Assembly: GCF_024347515.1 (NCBI RefSeq)
Contig: NZ_AP025492.1
Coordinates: 2,480,001 to 2,544,000, forward strand
Reading direction: 5' to 3'
Length of the DNA: 64,000 nucleotides
From: Vibrio gigantis
GTDB lineage: Bacteria > Pseudomonadota > Gammaproteobacteria > Enterobacterales > Vibrionaceae
The notes below the pieces were generated by a model that searched no databases, was not told where the DNA came from, and saw only the letters and a list, made by a program, of their open reading frames with translations. Numbering within the stretch: the stretch's first letter is position 1; every line of letters starts with the position of its first letter. Shown piece by piece: positions 1-10,345 of the stretch. Position numbers and translations under genes: made by a program.

Positions 1-121
1 TAATCAATCGATTACCTGGTGTTTTTTTCACCAAGTGTCTAAATCCCTAGTGATCCTTGGTTGTTATTAGGTGAGCAAAGCAGGATAATATCGGGATCGG
101 AATCTCAAGAATTAATCCATT

Positions 122-700
122 ATGACCGAATACCTTTTGTTGTTGGTTGGCACAGTGCTGGTCAATAACTTTGTGCTAGTGAAGTTTTTAGGACTATGTC
201 CATTTATGGGAGTCTCCAAGAAACTGGAGACTGCGATTGGCATGGGCCTCGCGACGACTTTCGTTCTGACGTTAGCGTCGGTATCTGCATACCTAGTAGA
301 AACCTACATCCTTACCCCTCTGGGTATTGAATACCTGCGTACCATGAGCTTTATCTTGGTTATCGCGGTGGTTGTTCAATTTACGGAAATGGTCGTTCAC
401 AAAACCAGCCCAACGCTATATCGCCTATTAGGGATCTTTCTGCCGCTTATCACCACCAACTGTGCGGTATTAGGTGTGGCACTTCTGAACATCAATGAAA
501 ACCACAACTTCATTCAGTCGATCATCTATGGTTTCGGCGCAGCGGTTGGTTTCTCTCTTGTATTGATCCTATTTGCTGCAATGCGTGAACGTATTGCGGT
601 TGCTGATGTTCCAATGCCATTTAAAGGCGCATCGATAGCGATGATCACAGCAGGCCTAATGTCTCTGGCATTCATGGGCTTTACCGGGTTGGTGAAATAA
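122..700 (+). CDS. rsxA: RsxA/RnfA, membrane subunit of the Rsx (Rnf) electron transport complex
   Basis: A 192-residue integral inner-membrane protein of the RnfA/NqrE family with about six hydrophobic segments and two pseudo-symmetric halves. Visible family motifs are the early [18 protein letters not shown] stretch (residues 15-32) and a matching TTNCAVLG motif near residues 111-118; the paired Cys-containing motifs in RnfA/RnfE-type subunits are known to hold an intramembrane Fe-S centre. It is the first gene of rsxABCDGE and is followed by rsxB after two bases, so translation is probably coupled. Length matches the family. In enterics the complex helps reduce SoxR; in vibrios Rnf can couple electron transfer to ion movement. 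Which of these holds here cannot be read from the sequence. Confidence 0.97.
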   Translation: MTEYLLLLVGTVLVNNFVLVKFLGLCPFMGVSKKLETAIGMGLATTFVLTLASVSAYLVETYILTPLGIEYLRTMSFILVIAVVVQFTEMVVHKTSPTLYRLLGIFLPLITTNCAVLGVALLNINENHNFIQSIIYGFGAAVGFSLVLILFAAMRERIAVADVPMPFKGASIAMITAGLMSLAFMGFTGLVK

Positions 701-702
701 GC

Positions 703-1296
703 ATGAGTACCATTTTAATTGCGATCATTGCGCTAGCTGTTTTAGCCGCTGTTTTTGGCGCTATTTTGGGCTTCGCTTCTATCCGCTTTAAAGTAGAAGC
801 CGATCCTATCGTCGATCAAATCGATACCATTTTACCGCAAACTCAATGTGGCCAGTGTGGCTACCCAGGTTGTCGCCCATACGCAGAGGCGATCGCTAAC
901 GGAGACAAAATCAATAAATGTCCTCCTGGCGGCCAAGCAACCATTGAGAAGCTAGCAGACTTAATGGGCGTCGAAGTTGAAGACTCCGCTCATGACTTAG
1001 ATAACAAAGTAAAAACCGTTGCTTTCATTCATGAAGATATGTGTATCGGCTGTACCAAGTGTATTCAAGCCTGCCCTGTTGATGCCATTGTCGGTGGTAC
1101 CAAGGCACTGCACACAGTAATAAAAGATGAATGTACTGGTTGTGATCTTTGTGTCGCACCGTGCCCTACTGACTGTATTGAAATGATTCCAGTGGCAACA
1201 ACGACTGAAAATTGGAAATGGCAGATGAACATCATTCCTGTTACAGATATCACTAACCAAGCAACTGATGCGACCGCGTCAGAGCCTAAGGCGTAG
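703..1296 (+). CDS. rsxB: RsxB/RnfB, ferredoxin-like Fe-S subunit of the Rsx complex
   Basis: A 197-residue protein with one N-terminal membrane anchor (residues about 4-27), then a four-cysteine Fe-S domain (CGQCGYPGC, residues 49-57, with a further Cys in NKCPPG) and a two-cluster ferredoxin domain with motifs [12 protein letters not shown] and [12 protein letters not shown]. These give three predicted [4Fe-4S] clusters, as is usual for RnfB. It accepts or passes electrons between the soluble donor side (RsxC) and the membrane subunits. ATG lies two bases after the rsxA stop. The stop is followed seven bases later by the rsxC start, so it sits in a tight operon. Confidence 0.97.
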   Translation: MSTILIAIIALAVLAAVFGAILGFASIRFKVEADPIVDQIDTILPQTQCGQCGYPGCRPYAEAIANGDKINKCPPGGQATIEKLADLMGVEVEDSAHDLDNKVKTVAFIHEDMCIGCTKCIQACPVDAIVGGTKALHTVIKDECTGCDLCVAPCPTDCIEMIPVATTTENWKWQMNIIPVTDITNQATDATASEPKA

Positions 1297-1303
1297 GGTT
1301 AGT

Positions 1304-4087
1304 ATGATCTCTTTAATTGAACAAATCCGCACGGGCTCTATTTGGACCTTCCCGGGCGGCGTGCACCCTGCTGAGAACAAGAAACAGTCCAACACCACTG
1401 ACATCGTTCATGCAAGGCTTCCAGAAGAAATCGTCCTTCCGGTAAAACAGCACATCGGTAAACCTGGTAACTTATTGGTTGCCGCGGGTGACACAGTACT
1501 GAAAGGCCAACAACTAACGGCTCTAGATACCGGTTTTACATTGCCGGTACATGCACCTACATCAGGTGTGATTACTGCTATCGAACCAAGAACTACCGCT
1601 CACCCTTCAGGCTTGAGCGAACTCAGTGTAGTCATCAAACCTGATGGCCTAGACGCTTGGATTGAAAGAAATCCCGTTGAAGACTTTTCAACGAAAACCT
1701 CAGACGAGCTGCTTGATGTGATTCGCCAAGCCGGTATTTCAGGTATGGGCGGTGCGGGATTCCCTACCGCCAAAAAGCTCCAATCAGGCCTAGGCCGTAC
1801 TGATATTCTGATCGTCAATGCGGCTGAGTGTGAACCTTACATCACATCAGATGACAAGTTGCTTCAAGAACATGCCGAAGAAGTATTAAAAGGCATTGAG
1901 ATAGTTGAACACATCCTTCAACCAAAACTGACCGTTATCGGTATTGAAGACAACAAGCCAGCGGCAATAAAAGCACTTGAGGTTGCCGCGAAAGACAAAG
2001 ATATCGTCATTCGTGTGATCCCAACTAAATACCCTTCAGGTGGTGAGAAACAGCTGATCAAGATCCTCACCAATAAAGAGGTTCCTGCTGGCGGCATCCC
2101 TGCTGACATCGGTGTATTAGTTCAGAACGTTGGCTCTCTCTACTCAATTAAGAGAGCAGTAATCGACGGTGAACCCGTAGTTAACCGCGTTGTGACTTTA
2201 ACCGGTAAGACTTTTAAGCAACCTCGCAACGTTTGGGCACTATTAGGTACACCTGTACACGAGCTGCTTGAGGAGTTTGGCTATAAAGCCGATAAAAAAC
2301 TGCCGCGTTTGATTTTGGGCGGCCCGATGATGGGCTTTACCTTGCCACATGCCAATGTGCCGATTACTAAAACATCGAACTGTATTTTAGCGCCAACACG
2401 TCGTGAGATTGCACCAAGCACTTACGAAATGGAGTGCATTCGATGCAGTGCTTGTGCCGAAGCTTGTCCTGCCTCTCTACTGCCTCAGCAGCTGCAATGG
2501 CACGCGAAAGCGAGTGAGCTGGACAAGTGTGAAGAGCTAAATATTAAAGACTGTATTGAATGCGGTGCTTGTGCATTTGTTTGCCCAAGCGAAATCCCTC
2601 TTGTTCAGTACTATCGCCAAGCAAAAGCTGAAATCAAAACTCGAAAAGATGAAGCCGCTGCTGCAGAGCGCGCTAAGATTCGCTTTGAAGAGAAGAACGC
2701 TCGTATGGAGCGTGATAAAGCCGAGCGTGAAAACCGCTTTAAGAAAGCCGCAGATAACCGCCGTAAAGATATGAAAACGTCTGGCGGTGATGATGCGATT
2801 GCAGCTGCGATTGCTCGTGTTAAAGCACAAAAAGCCGCTGCGGATCAGGCTCCGAATGAAGAGCCAGCAGTGAAACCTGCGGTAGCCGCTGCGATTGCTA
2901 AGGCAAAAGCGAAACAAGCTGCAGCTCTGAAGGAAAACGGCGCTAAACCAGACAACTCTGAAATGTCGAAGCTACGTGAAGAGCGTAAACGTCAAGCTCG
3001 AGAACGCAAGGCGCAACAAGCTGAGTCAGCTTCTGACGCTCCCGCTGAAAGTACTGGCGATGCCAAGAAAGACGCTGTTGCTGCCGCTATCGCTCGTGCT
3101 AAAGCGAAGAAAGCTCAACAAGCGGAATCAACTTCTGATGCCCCAGCTGAAAGCTCCGGCGATGCTAAGAAAGATGCCGTTGCTGCCGCAATAGCTCGCG
3201 CTAAAGCGAAGAAAGCTCAACAAGCGGAATCAGCTTCTGACGCTCCAGTTGAAAGCTCTGGTGACGCTAAGAAAGACGCCGTTGCTGACGCTATTGCCCG
3301 TGCTAAAGCCAAGAAAGCAAAACAAGCAGAATCAGCTTCTGATGCTACTACTGAAAGTTCTGGCGATGCCAAGAAAGACGCTGTTGCTGCCGCTATCGCT
3401 CGTGCTAAAGCGAAGAAAGCTCAACAAGCGGAATCAACTTCTGAAGCTCGAGCTGAAAGTTCTGGCGACGCTAAGAAAGATGCCGTTGCTGCAGCCATTG
3501 CACGCGCTAAAGCGAGGAAAGCTCAGCAAGCGGAATCAGCTTCTGATGCTCCGGCTGAAAGCTCTGGCGATGCTAAGAAAGATGCTGTAGCTGCCGCTAT
3601 TGCTCGTGCTAAAGCAAAAAAAGCACAGCAAGCTAAACAAGCAGAAACGCCTGAACCAGTGATTGAAGTTGAAGCCGAGTCTCAATCGGAGCAAGTCGAC
3701 CCTAAGAAAGCTGCTGTTGCTGCGGCCATCGCTCGCGCTAAGGCTAAGAAAGCACAACAAGCCAAACAAGACGAAACTGCTGATATTCCTGAGCCAGTAC
3801 TTGAAGTCGAAACTGAAACTTCACCTGACACAGTCGACCCTAAAAAAGCTGCAGTTGCTGCCGCTATTGCACGCGCTAAAGCGAAAAAAGCACAGCAAGC
3901 TAAGCAGGTCGAAGCTGAAGAAATCGCTCCCGAACCTTTAGCTGAAAAAGAGGCTGTGGTTGAATCTGAGGCTCAATCAGAACCCGTCGATCCTAAGAAA
4001 GCAGCCGTTGCTGCCGCTATTGCTCGTGCTAAAGCAAGAAAAGCGCAGCAAGAGCAAGATAAAAAGAACAATGAGGAGAAAGAGTAG
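1304..4087 (+). CDS. rsxC: RsxC/RnfC, NADH-side Fe-S/flavin subunit with a long Ala-Lys repeat tail
   Basis: A 927-residue peripheral subunit. The first ~450 residues are the RnfC core: an N-terminal barrel/sandwich region, a Gly-rich [12 protein letters not shown] nucleotide-binding segment near residue 150, and two [4Fe-4S] motifs ([12 protein letters not shown] and [12 protein letters not shown]). The remaining half is a highly charged, helical Ala/Lys/Glu tail with repeats. The E. coli protein is about 740 residues, so the tail is expanded. I place the start at ATG 1304 (MISLIEQI...) because it follows a TAGGG element just after the rsxB stop; an in-frame ATG at 1268 would overlap rsxB by 29 bases and adds a 12-residue Arg-rich stretch not expected in the family. 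The stop overlaps the GTG of rsxD by one base. Confidence 0.95.
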   Translation: MISLIEQIRTGSIWTFPGGVHPAENKKQSNTTDIVHARLPEEIVLPVKQHIGKPGNLLVAAGDTVLKGQQLTALDTGFTLPVHAPTSGVITAIEPRTTAHPSGLSELSVVIKPDGLDAWIERNPVEDFSTKTSDELLDVIRQAGISGMGGAGFPTAKKLQSGLGRTDILIVNAAECEPYITSDDKLLQEHAEEVLKGIEIVEHILQPKLTVIGIEDNKPAAIKALEVAAKDKDIVIRVIPTKYPSGGEKQLIKILTNKEVPAGGIPADIGVLVQNVGSLYSIKRAVIDGEPVVNRVVTLTGKTFKQPRNVWALLGTPVHELLEEFGYKADKKLPRLILGGPMMGFTLPHANVPITKTSNCILAPTRREIAPSTYEMECIRCSACAEACPASLLPQQLQWHAKASELDKCEELNIKDCIECGACAFVCPSEIPLVQYYRQAKAEIKTRKDEAAAAERAKIRFEEKNARMERDKAERENRFKKAADNRRKDMKTSGGDDAIAAAIARVKAQKAAADQAPNEEPAVKPAVAAAIAKAKAKQAAALKENGAKPDNSEMSKLREERKRQARERKAQQAESASDAPAESTGDAKKDAVAAAIARAKAKKAQQAESTSDAPAESSGDAKKDAVAAAIARAKAKKAQQAESASDAPVESSGDAKKDAVADAIARAKAKKAKQAESASDATTESSGDAKKDAVAAAIARAKAKKAQQAESTSEARAESSGDAKKDAVAAAIARAKARKAQQAESASDAPAESSGDAKKDAVAAAIARAKAKKAQQAKQAETPEPVIEVEAESQSEQVDPKKAAVAAAIARAKAKKAQQAKQDETADIPEPVLEVETETSPDTVDPKKAAVAAAIARAKAKKAQQAKQVEAEEIAPEPLAEKEAVVESEAQSEPVDPKKAAVAAAIARAKARKAQQEQDKKNNEEKE
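3059..3640 (+). repeat. 102-bp tandem repeat array inside rsxC
   Basis: Six near-identical units of exactly 102 bp start at 3059, 3161, 3263, 3365, 3467 and 3569. Each encodes 34 residues beginning [20 protein letters not shown] and continuing into a Ser/Asp/Ala-rich linker. The sixth unit diverges after about 70 bp. Two degenerate copies of the AAAIARAK core lie upstream and three longer-period copies beginning [16 protein letters not shown] lie downstream (near 3695, 3831 and 3985). The copies preserve frame, so copy-number change would lengthen or shorten the RsxC tail without breaking it. Confidence 0.95.
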
Positions 4088-5133
4088 TGGCCTTCTTTAT
4101 CGCCAGCTCACCGCACGCGCACAGTCGTAGAAGCACCCCAGATCTCATGAAATGGGTGGCTATTTGTGCATTGCCAGGTCTACTAGCTCAAACCTACTTC
4201 TTTGGATGGGGTACGCTCATCCAATTAGTATTTGCTATCGCACTTGCTGTTACCTTTGAAGCCGCTGTAATGCTGTTAAGAAAACGCCCGCCAGTAATGG
4301 CACTGCGTGATTACAGTGCTGTTGTGACCGCTTGGTTACTCAGTGTCGCTATTCCCCCGCACTCACCGTGGTGGATTCTAGTGATTGGTATGTTCTTCGC
4401 GATTATTATTGCGAAACACCTATATGGCGGCCTAGGGCAAAACCCATTTAACCCAGCTATGGTGGCTTACGTTGTTTTGCTGATCTCATTCCCAGTTCAG
4501 ATGACCAGTTGGAATGCACCAGCTAGCCTAACCGCTGAAGCAACAAGCTTTGTTGACTCCTTCTTGATGATCTTTACGGGTTTCAATAACGAAGGTTTGT
4601 CTCTTCAACAAGCGCGCCTTGGTATTGATGGCACCACAATGGCGACGCCACTCGATGCCTTCAAAACCGCACTAACGGCAGGTAACACCGCTTCTGAAGC
4701 TCTGTCTCAACCTCAATTCAGCTGGCTAGCTGGCGTAGGTTGGGAATGGGTGAACCTTGCTTACCTAATTGGCGGCTTGGTACTTATCAAGCAACGCGTG
4801 ATTCAATGGCATATTCCTGTGGCGTTCATCGGCAGCCTTGCTCTGTTTAGCCTAGTGTTCTTAATCCTAACTCCAGGTGAAACCGCTTCTCCAACTATTC
4901 ACCTATTGTCTGGCGCAACCATGCTTGGTGCATTCTTTATTGCAACCGATCCTGTTTCAGCTTCAACGACAGTAAAGGGTCGATTGGTATTTGGTGCTCT
5001 GATTGGCGCGTTGGTGTTTATTATCCGCAGTTGGGGTGGCTTCCCTGATGGCGTAGCGTTTGCTGTATTGTTAGCCAACATGTGTGTTCCACTGATTGAC
5101 TACTACACCAAACCTCGTACGTACGGTCACTAA
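4087..5133 (+). CDS. rsxD: RsxD/RnfD, FMN-carrying membrane subunit
   Basis: A 348-residue integral membrane protein of the RnfD/NqrB family with about nine to ten hydrophobic segments. The motif [10 protein letters not shown] places a threonine at residue 187, the position reported to bind FMN covalently in Vibrio cholerae RnfD. A later [15 protein letters not shown] motif is also typical. It starts with GTG at 4087, whose G is the last base of the rsxC TAG, so the genes overlap by one base and are probably translationally coupled. rsxG follows after 12 bases with a GGAG ribosome-binding site. Confidence 0.96.
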   Translation: MAFFIASSPHAHSRRSTPDLMKWVAICALPGLLAQTYFFGWGTLIQLVFAIALAVTFEAAVMLLRKRPPVMALRDYSAVVTAWLLSVAIPPHSPWWILVIGMFFAIIIAKHLYGGLGQNPFNPAMVAYVVLLISFPVQMTSWNAPASLTAEATSFVDSFLMIFTGFNNEGLSLQQARLGIDGTTMATPLDAFKTALTAGNTASEALSQPQFSWLAGVGWEWVNLAYLIGGLVLIKQRVIQWHIPVAFIGSLALFSLVFLILTPGETASPTIHLLSGATMLGAFFIATDPVSASTTVKGRLVFGALIGALVFIIRSWGGFPDGVAFAVLLANMCVPLIDYYTKPRTYGH

Positions 5134-5145
5134 GGAGCGGATACC

Positions 5146-5775
5146 ATGCTAAATGCTATTAAGAAAAACGGCCTTGTACTCGCGATTTTTGCTTGTGCTT
5201 CAACAGGTTTGGTAGCGGTAACGCATTACCTAACCAAAGATCAGATCAAACAGCAAGAACAGGCACAGTTACTGTCTGTTCTTAACCAAGTGATCCCACA
5301 CGATCTGCACGACAACGAACTGTTTTCATCTTGCACTCTAGTTCAAGCAGAAGAGCTTGGAACTGAGCAAACGATGCCAGCTTACATTGCTAAAATCAAT
5401 GGTGAGCCGAGTGCGATTGCAATCGAAGCGATTGCCCCAGACGGCTACAACGGCGCGATTAAAGTGATTGTTGGAATGAAGATCGACGGTACTATTTTAG
5501 GTACTCGCGTGCTTTCTCACCAAGAAACTCCAGGTTTGGGTGATAAGATTGATCTACGTGTGAGTGATTGGATTCTTTCGTTTGCAGGTAAGCAAGTGAC
5601 GGATTCTAATCTCGACCGTTGGAAGGTTCGTAAAGATGGTGGTGACTTCGACCAGTTTACTGGCGCAACCATTACTCCTAGAGCGGTAGTGAAATCTGTC
5701 AAACAAGCGGTTCAGTACGTTAACCAAAACAACCAAGCATTGCTTGCTCAACCTCTAAATTGTGGTGGTGAATAA
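5146..5775 (+). CDS. rsxG: RsxG/RnfG, periplasmic FMN-binding subunit
   Basis: A 209-residue protein with one N-terminal membrane segment (residues 8-28) and a periplasmic FMN-binding domain. The FTGATITP motif puts Thr175 at the position known to carry phosphodiester-linked FMN in V. cholerae RnfG; flavin attachment needs the flavin transferase ApbE, which is not in this window. ATG is preceded by GGAG. The stop codon shares one base with the rsxE ATG. Length and motif order are normal for the family. Confidence 0.96.
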   Translation: MLNAIKKNGLVLAIFACASTGLVAVTHYLTKDQIKQQEQAQLLSVLNQVIPHDLHDNELFSSCTLVQAEELGTEQTMPAYIAKINGEPSAIAIEAIAPDGYNGAIKVIVGMKIDGTILGTRVLSHQETPGLGDKIDLRVSDWILSFAGKQVTDSNLDRWKVRKDGGDFDQFTGATITPRAVVKSVKQAVQYVNQNNQALLAQPLNCGGE

Positions 5776-6467
5776 TGAGTGATCATAAAACACTAATCAA
5801 AAATGGCATGTGGGCCAACAACCCTGCCCTAGTACAACTGCTTGGCTTATGTCCGCTGTTGGCTGTCTCTTCAACGGTGACGAACGCTCTTGGGCTAGGT
5901 ATTGCTACGCTGCTTGTATTGGTCGGTTCGAACGTTGCTGTTTCTCTGGTTCGTAACCACGTACCAAAAGAAGTACGTATTCCAGTCTTCGTAATGATCA
6001 TTGCATCACTGGTAACTTGTGTTCAGCTTCTGATGAATGCTTACGCATATGGCCTTTATCTATCTTTGGGTATCTTCATCCCGCTGATCGTAACCAACTG
6101 TATCATCATTGGCCGAGCTGAAGCTTTCGCGTCTAAAAACGAAGTATTGCCTGCTGCTCAAGATGGTTTCTGGATGGGCCTTGGCATGACATCGGTACTG
6201 GTTGTGCTAGGTGCAATGCGTGAGGTTATCGGTAACGGTACCCTGTTTGATGGTGCAGACCTGCTTCTTGGTGATTGGGCTTCTGTATTACGAATCCAGA
6301 TATTCCAATTTGATAACAGCTTCTTGTTAGCCCTGCTTCCACCGGGTGCCTTTATTGGTGTTGGCTTCTTAATTGCGTTGAAAAACATCATCGACAACCA
6401 AGCAAAATCTAGACAGCCTAAACAAGAAAAACCTGTCATTGAACGCGCTCGCGTTACCAATGCTTAA
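5775..6467 (+). CDS. rsxE: RsxE/RnfE, membrane subunit of the Rsx complex
   Basis: A 230-residue membrane protein related to RsxA, with the same inverted-topology fold and about six hydrophobic segments. The [20 protein letters not shown] motif near residue 16 and [12 protein letters not shown] near residue 108 hold the conserved cysteines. It is the last gene of the operon and ends with a hydrophilic tail rich in Lys/Arg/Gln. A strong hairpin follows 20 bases downstream. All six rsx subunits are present and intact in canonical order. Confidence 0.96.
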   Translation: MSDHKTLIKNGMWANNPALVQLLGLCPLLAVSSTVTNALGLGIATLLVLVGSNVAVSLVRNHVPKEVRIPVFVMIIASLVTCVQLLMNAYAYGLYLSLGIFIPLIVTNCIIIGRAEAFASKNEVLPAAQDGFWMGLGMTSVLVVLGAMREVIGNGTLFDGADLLLGDWASVLRIQIFQFDNSFLLALLPPGAFIGVGFLIALKNIIDNQAKSRQPKQEKPVIERARVTNA

Positions 6468-6487
6468 TAAGTTACAGTAGCTTAAAC

Positions 6488-6516
6488 CCTGCTGAGCAGC
6501 TCAACCGCTCAGCAGG
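6488..6516 (+). terminator. Hairpin after the rsx operon
   Basis: A perfect 10-bp stem (cctgctgagc / gctcagcagg) around a 9-base loop lies just after rsxE. No T-run follows, so it may be a Rho-dependent end, an attenuator or an mRNA 3' stabiliser rather than a classic intrinsic terminator. A shorter CGCTC/GAGCG hairpin follows at 6549-6562. Confidence 0.55.
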
Positions 6517-6650
6517 ATGTTAGATTGACCAAGTACACATAATAATGACGCTCATAAGAGCGCGTAACCGATGATAAAGCCTGAGCATTTAGAGTTTATT
6601 GAATATCCACTCTGGAACTCAAGCCCTAACTATTTGAAAGTAATGTCGCT

Positions 6651-7286
6651 ATGAACAATGTAAAACGAGTAGAAATACTTGAGCGTTTAAGAGAAAACAA
6701 CCCTAAGCCAGAGACTGAGCTTAACTGGAACAGCCCTTTCGAATTGCTGATCGCCGTGCTCTTATCTGCACAGGCAACCGATGTCAGTGTCAACAAAGCA
6801 ACGGATAAGCTTTACCCCGTTGCTAATACTCCACAGGCTATTTTCGACCTAGGTGTCGATGGTCTAAAAGAGTACATCAAGACAATCGGCCTATTTAATT
6901 CAAAAGCAGAAAACACCATCAAGACGTGTCGTATGTTGCTTGACCTACACAATGGTGAAGTACCGGAAGATCGTGCGGCATTAGAAGCCCTTCCTGGCGT
7001 TGGTCGTAAGACTGCCAACGTAGTATTGAACACCGCTTTCGGTTGGCCAACCATTGCCGTTGATACTCATATCTATCGTGTTTCAAACCGCACCAAGTTA
7101 GCAATGGGTAAAACAGTCGACGATGTTGAAGCCAAGCTGCTCAAAGTCATTCCAAAAGAATTCAAACTGGATGTCCACCACTGGCTCATTCTTCATGGAC
7201 GTTACACCTGTGTCGCGCGTAAACCACGCTGTGGCAGTTGTATCATTGAAGACCTATGTGAGTTCAAAGAGAAAACGGACGTCTAG
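6651..7286 (+). CDS. nth: Endonuclease III, DNA glycosylase/AP lyase
   Basis: A 211-residue base-excision-repair enzyme that removes oxidised pyrimidines and cleaves the abasic site. The helix-hairpin-helix LPGVGRKTANVV carries the catalytic Lys120, and Asp138 lies in VDTHIYRV. The C-terminal [4Fe-4S] loop has C187-X6-C194-X2-C197-X5-C203, exactly the family pattern. It follows rsxE by 183 bases with a hairpin between. The rsx-nth linkage is shared with E. coli and other gammaproteobacteria and joins two Fe-S, oxidative-damage-related functions. Confidence 0.97.
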   Translation: MNNVKRVEILERLRENNPKPETELNWNSPFELLIAVLLSAQATDVSVNKATDKLYPVANTPQAIFDLGVDGLKEYIKTIGLFNSKAENTIKTCRMLLDLHNGEVPEDRAALEALPGVGRKTANVVLNTAFGWPTIAVDTHIYRVSNRTKLAMGKTVDDVEAKLLKVIPKEFKLDVHHWLILHGRYTCVARKPRCGSCIIEDLCEFKEKTDV

Positions 7287-7411
7287 GCTAATAAGCCGTT
7301 AGGCCTAAGCGAAAGAAGCTAACAGGCCTATTGGCTGAAAAGCACCGCGTTTTTCTCGCGGTAAAAACAGAATTACAAAAACGTAAACATAGTTAAAGCT
7401 AGGAGCAAATC

Positions 7412-7828
7412 ATGTCAAACGGTCGTATTTTACACACCATGCTGCGCGTGGGTGATCTAGATAAGTCTATCGAGTTCTACACAAAAGTAATGGGCATGCA
7501 GCTATTACGTAAGAACGAAAACAAAGAGTACGAATACACACTGGCTTTCGTTGGCTTTGGCGACGAATCTCAAGGCGCAGTAATTGAGCTGACTTACAAC
7601 TGGGGCACCGCGGAATACGATCTTGGCTCTGCTTTTGGCCACGTTGCTATCGGTGTTGATGACATCTACACAACGTGTGACGCGATTAAAGCAGCAGGCG
7701 GTAACGTGACTCGTGAAGCAGGCCCAGTAAAAGGTGGCTCTACGCACATCGCATTCGTTAAAGATCCTGACGGCTACATGATTGAGCTGATTCAAAACAA
7801 ACAAGCAAGCGCAGGTCTAGAAGGTTAA
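7412..7828 (+). CDS. gloA: Glyoxalase I (lactoylglutathione lyase)
   Basis: A 138-residue enzyme that isomerises the methylglyoxal-glutathione hemithioacetal to S-lactoylglutathione. The four expected metal ligands are visible: His8, Glu59, His77 and Glu125, matching the Ni-type E. coli enzyme with a three-residue N-terminal shift. ATG 7412 follows a TAGGAG ribosome-binding site at a good distance. It is monocistronic or weakly linked to nth and ends at a strong intrinsic terminator. Confidence 0.97.
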   Translation: MSNGRILHTMLRVGDLDKSIEFYTKVMGMQLLRKNENKEYEYTLAFVGFGDESQGAVIELTYNWGTAEYDLGSAFGHVAIGVDDIYTTCDAIKAAGGNVTREAGPVKGGSTHIAFVKDPDGYMIELIQNKQASAGLEG

Positions 7829-7880
7829 TTCCTAAATACCTTTGCAAGATTAGGCTAGAACGCCTGATGAAATGAACACA

Positions 7881-7909
7881 GAAGCGAGCACTATGCTCGC
7901 TTCTTTTTT
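7881..7909 (+). terminator. Intrinsic terminator of gloA
   Basis: A perfect 10-bp stem (gaagcgagca / tgctcgcttc) with a 3-base loop, followed directly by TTTTTT. Confidence 0.93.
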
Positions 7910-7975
7910 ATCACTCTCCCCATAATCGATATTCTTCACCAATTATTATTAACAATCTCACTGATGAAACTTTAC

Positions 7976-7992
7976 ATGATAATGATTATCAT
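7976..7992 (+). promoter_or_regulatory. Fur box upstream of the DUF2753-like gene
   Basis: The palindrome ATGATAATgATTATCAT contains an exact 7-1-7 Fur core (TGATAAT-N-ATTATCA). It lies 36 bases before the ATG at 8029, placing it over or near the promoter. This predicts iron-dependent repression of the following gene; binding is inferred from the motif only. Confidence 0.8.
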
Positions 7993-8028
7993 TTAAATTA
8001 ACCACCTATTGATTAGTGAGGTAATACA

Positions 8029-8463
8029 ATGATTAGCGAATGGGAAAAACACACGTTACTCGCCGATACGGCATTGCAGCTCGATGATCCTGTACGAAGT
8101 ATTCTTCACTATCAGCAGGCATTGAACTTAAGCGAAGAAATTACAGAACGTACCGATATTCAGGCCGATGAACGTCTACTTATCTCAGTGATTTCTTGTC
8201 ACAACCTTGCGCAATTCTGGCGTTGGGCGGGTGATACAGAGTACGAACTTAAATACCTCCAATTAGCTTCAGAAAAAGTGCTGACTCTGATCCCTCAGTG
8301 CCCTAATACGCAGTGTTCAAGCTTTATCGACTCTATTGGTTGTTGTAAGAAAGCGCTTATCGATTTCATGAAACGCCATCCCAACCCTAAAATTGCTTCT
8401 ATGGTGGAAAAGATCGATACCGCGACCAACTGTGAAATGATTGCTCGTTTCCGTCTTAACTAG
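8029..8463 (+). CDS. Small TPR-like protein (DUF2753-like), predicted Fur-regulated
   Basis: A 144-residue soluble protein with no signal peptide or membrane segment. The sequence reads as helical-hairpin repeats (DTALQLDDPVRSILHYQQAL near residue 13 is TPR-like) and it has seven cysteines, including a CC pair near residues 106-107. I recognise it as resembling the vibrio DUF2753 family, which has no assigned function. ATG 8029 has a GTGAGGT ribosome-binding site. It sits alone between the gloA terminator and motY, with a near-perfect Fur box upstream, suggesting a role under iron limitation. The cysteines might bind metal, but there is no direct evidence. Confidence 0.85.
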   Translation: MISEWEKHTLLADTALQLDDPVRSILHYQQALNLSEEITERTDIQADERLLISVISCHNLAQFWRWAGDTEYELKYLQLASEKVLTLIPQCPNTQCSSFIDSIGCCKKALIDFMKRHPNPKIASMVEKIDTATNCEMIARFRLN

Positions 8464-8510
8464 GAAAGCTCCTTTCACAGACGCATTGTTTAGTTTGTTA
8501 ATTCAGATAC

Positions 8511-8539
8511 AAAAAGCCCGTCATGACGACGGGCTTTTT
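8511..8539. terminator. Bidirectional terminator between the DUF2753-like gene and motY
   Basis: A 12-bp perfect stem (aaaaagcccgtc / gacgggcttttt) with a 5-base loop. It carries A-run and T-run on either side, so it can end the plus-strand gene and minus-strand motY. Confidence 0.93.
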
Positions 8540-8565
8540 AATTTGAGCTTTAGATTTTATTGGAG

Positions 8566-9447
8566 TTAAACCTGCGTTCTACCTAATGAGATAACAACGC
8601 GTCGGTTCTTGTCTTTACCAATCGGGGAGTTGTTATCGGCAATTGGACGACGCTTGCCATAACCTTGCACTTGAATACGGTCTTCTGGCAAACCTAGAGA
8701 TTTAAAGTACTCCCTTAACGATTCAGCTCTGCGCTCTGATAGGTTTTGGCTAATGCCTTTGCTGTCGACAGAGTCGGTGTACGTTGCCACCAGCACAAGA
8801 TCAATATCTTGGTTGTAGCGAACATAATCGGCAATCTGGCTCAGCCTTTTACGCGACGATTTATTCAGCTGATCGCTGTTACGGTCGTAATGCAAGATAG
8901 TAAAAGAGATATCTTCAAAGCTGTAAGGCAATAAGTTAGCAACACAATCACTGAAGACATTGTATTTTTCTTGGAACAACACCGACGATAACGACACTTC
9001 GATACGCTGATCTCGGCTTTGCCACTCTTGGTAACTGAATGTCGGGTAGCGCCCTTTCTCCAGTTCACTCAAAATGCCCCAAGCGGTTTGTCCGCCCACG
9101 TAACCATCAAATTGTTGGAAGAACTTAATGGTTGTCATGCGGTCGGCACTTTCGCCGGGACGCCAAGGTGGTGGCATGGAAATCAAGCTGACATTGCGAG
9201 TCGCACCCATTGGGCGGCGCATTTTAAGCTCAAAGTCCAAAATGATTTTTTTACTCGCACGAGATGAAAACTCAGCGTCACCAAAATTTGGGATTGGATG
9301 AACTAAGCGACATTCTAGTGGCGTGTTAGCCACCATCTCCCACGTCGACTGTTGAGGAGATGCTCCATAACGCTTTTCTTGTGCCATTACCGATGACGAC
9401 ATAAGAAGCGAAAATAGCATTGAACCTGTTATGAGTTGTTTCTTCAT
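8566..9447 (-). CDS. motY: MotY, sodium-driven flagellar motor T-ring protein
   Basis: A 293-residue periplasmic protein with a clear signal peptide (cut near SSVMAQ, residue 23). The N-terminal domain is of MotY type and contacts the basal body. The C-terminal ~130 residues form an OmpA-like peptidoglycan-binding domain, with [14 protein letters not shown] and [13 protein letters not shown] motifs. In Vibrio polar flagella MotX and MotY make the T ring that anchors the PomAB stator. The gene is alone on the minus strand and is flanked by a bidirectional terminator. Its length matches known Vibrio MotY. Confidence 0.95.
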   Translation of the reverse strand: MKKQLITGSMLFSLLMSSSVMAQEKRYGASPQQSTWEMVANTPLECRLVHPIPNFGDAEFSSRASKKIILDFELKMRRPMGATRNVSLISMPPPWRPGESADRMTTIKFFQQFDGYVGGQTAWGILSELEKGRYPTFSYQEWQSRDQRIEVSLSSVLFQEKYNVFSDCVANLLPYSFEDISFTILHYDRNSDQLNKSSRKRLSQIADYVRYNQDIDLVLVATYTDSVDSKGISQNLSERRAESLREYFKSLGLPEDRIQVQGYGKRRPIADNNSPIGKDKNRRVVISLGRTQV

Positions 9448-9635
9448 AAAGTGGAGTATCTCTTAAGCAATTCGTTTAACAATGCAGCCAATTGCCGCAT
9501 TTTTCTCTCGCGTTTAAATATGCAATTATCAAGCCGCAATGGGTTGGCTAATTTATGATTTATTGCCCTTCCCTAGTTTTTATCACTGCTATTATCTGCA
9601 ATAATGCAGCCTTAATCACACTTATTTGGGCTAAC

Positions 9636-10280
9636 ATGACTGTAGAAAACGAAGCTCTGACCCTAAAAAAACGCTTTCGCGGCTATTTTCCAGTGGTCAT
9701 CGACGTGGAAACCGCAGGGTTTAACGCTGAAACCGATGCATTATTAGAAATCTGTGCCATTACATTAAAAATGGATGAGAACGGAGATCTGCACCCAGCA
9801 TCAACGCTTCATTTTCACATTGAGCCTTTTGAAGGCGCAAATATAGAGCAGGCAGCATTAGACTTTAACGGAATTAAAGACCCATTTAGCCCATTACGTG
9901 GTGCTGTGTCGGAACAAGAAGCCCTTAAAGAAATCTACAAGCTAGTGAGAAAAGAACAAAAAGCTTCAGATTGCAGTCGTGCAATCATGGTCGCTCACAA
10001 TGCTACATTCGATTTGAACTTCGTTAATGCGGCAAGTGAGCGTTGTAAGCTTAAACGCGTCCCGTTTCATCCATTTGCAACTTTTGACACTGCAGCTCTT
10101 AGTGGTCTTGCCTACGGTCAAACCGTTTTGGCTAAAGCTTGCCGCACTGCAGGGATGGAATTTGACAACAAAGAAGCACACTCTGCTTTGTATGATACGC
10201 AAAAAACCACAGAGTTATTTTGCGGCATAGTAAACAAATGGAAAGCCCTTGGTGGTTGGCCTCTTGTTGACGAAGAATAA
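9636..10280 (+). CDS. rnt: Ribonuclease T
   Basis: A 214-residue DEDDh exonuclease that trims tRNA and other RNA 3' ends. The expected catalytic residues are Asp23 and Glu25 (VIDVETAG), Asp126, His182 and Asp187 ([10 protein letters not shown]). I use ATG 9636 (MTVENEAL...), which aligns with the E. coli start. The reading frame is open back to 9555, but that adds a hydrophobic 27-residue lead not found in the family. The gene is divergent from motY, an order also known in V. cholerae. Confidence 0.96.
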   Translation: MTVENEALTLKKRFRGYFPVVIDVETAGFNAETDALLEICAITLKMDENGDLHPASTLHFHIEPFEGANIEQAALDFNGIKDPFSPLRGAVSEQEALKEIYKLVRKEQKASDCSRAIMVAHNATFDLNFVNAASERCKLKRVPFHPFATFDTAALSGLAYGQTVLAKACRTAGMEFDNKEAHSALYDTQKTTELFCGIVNKWKALGGWPLVDEE

Positions 10281-10345
10281 AAAATAGAGTCGGTAAACGT
10301 TTTTTCGTATTGCCTTCATAAAAAACACAACATCCCGAGAATAAT

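Noticed and set aside
1268..1303. Upstream start for rsxC
   Set aside because: Overlaps rsxB by 29 bases, has no better ribosome-binding site, and adds an Arg-rich lead atypical of the family.
2537..3769. Antisense and out-of-frame ORFs across the rsxC repeat region (for example 2537-2917 minus, 3249-3590 plus)
   Set aside because: They arise because the Ala/Lys repeats lack stop codons in other frames; composition is repetitive and they overlap a confident gene.
7344..7362. ACCGCG/CGCGGT hairpin before gloA as a terminator of nth
   Set aside because: Six-pair stem, T-run lies in the loop rather than after the stem; too weak to list as a terminator.
9555..9635. N-terminal extension of rnt
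   Set aside because: Hydrophobic lead absent from RNase T; ATG 9636 aligns with the E. coli start.
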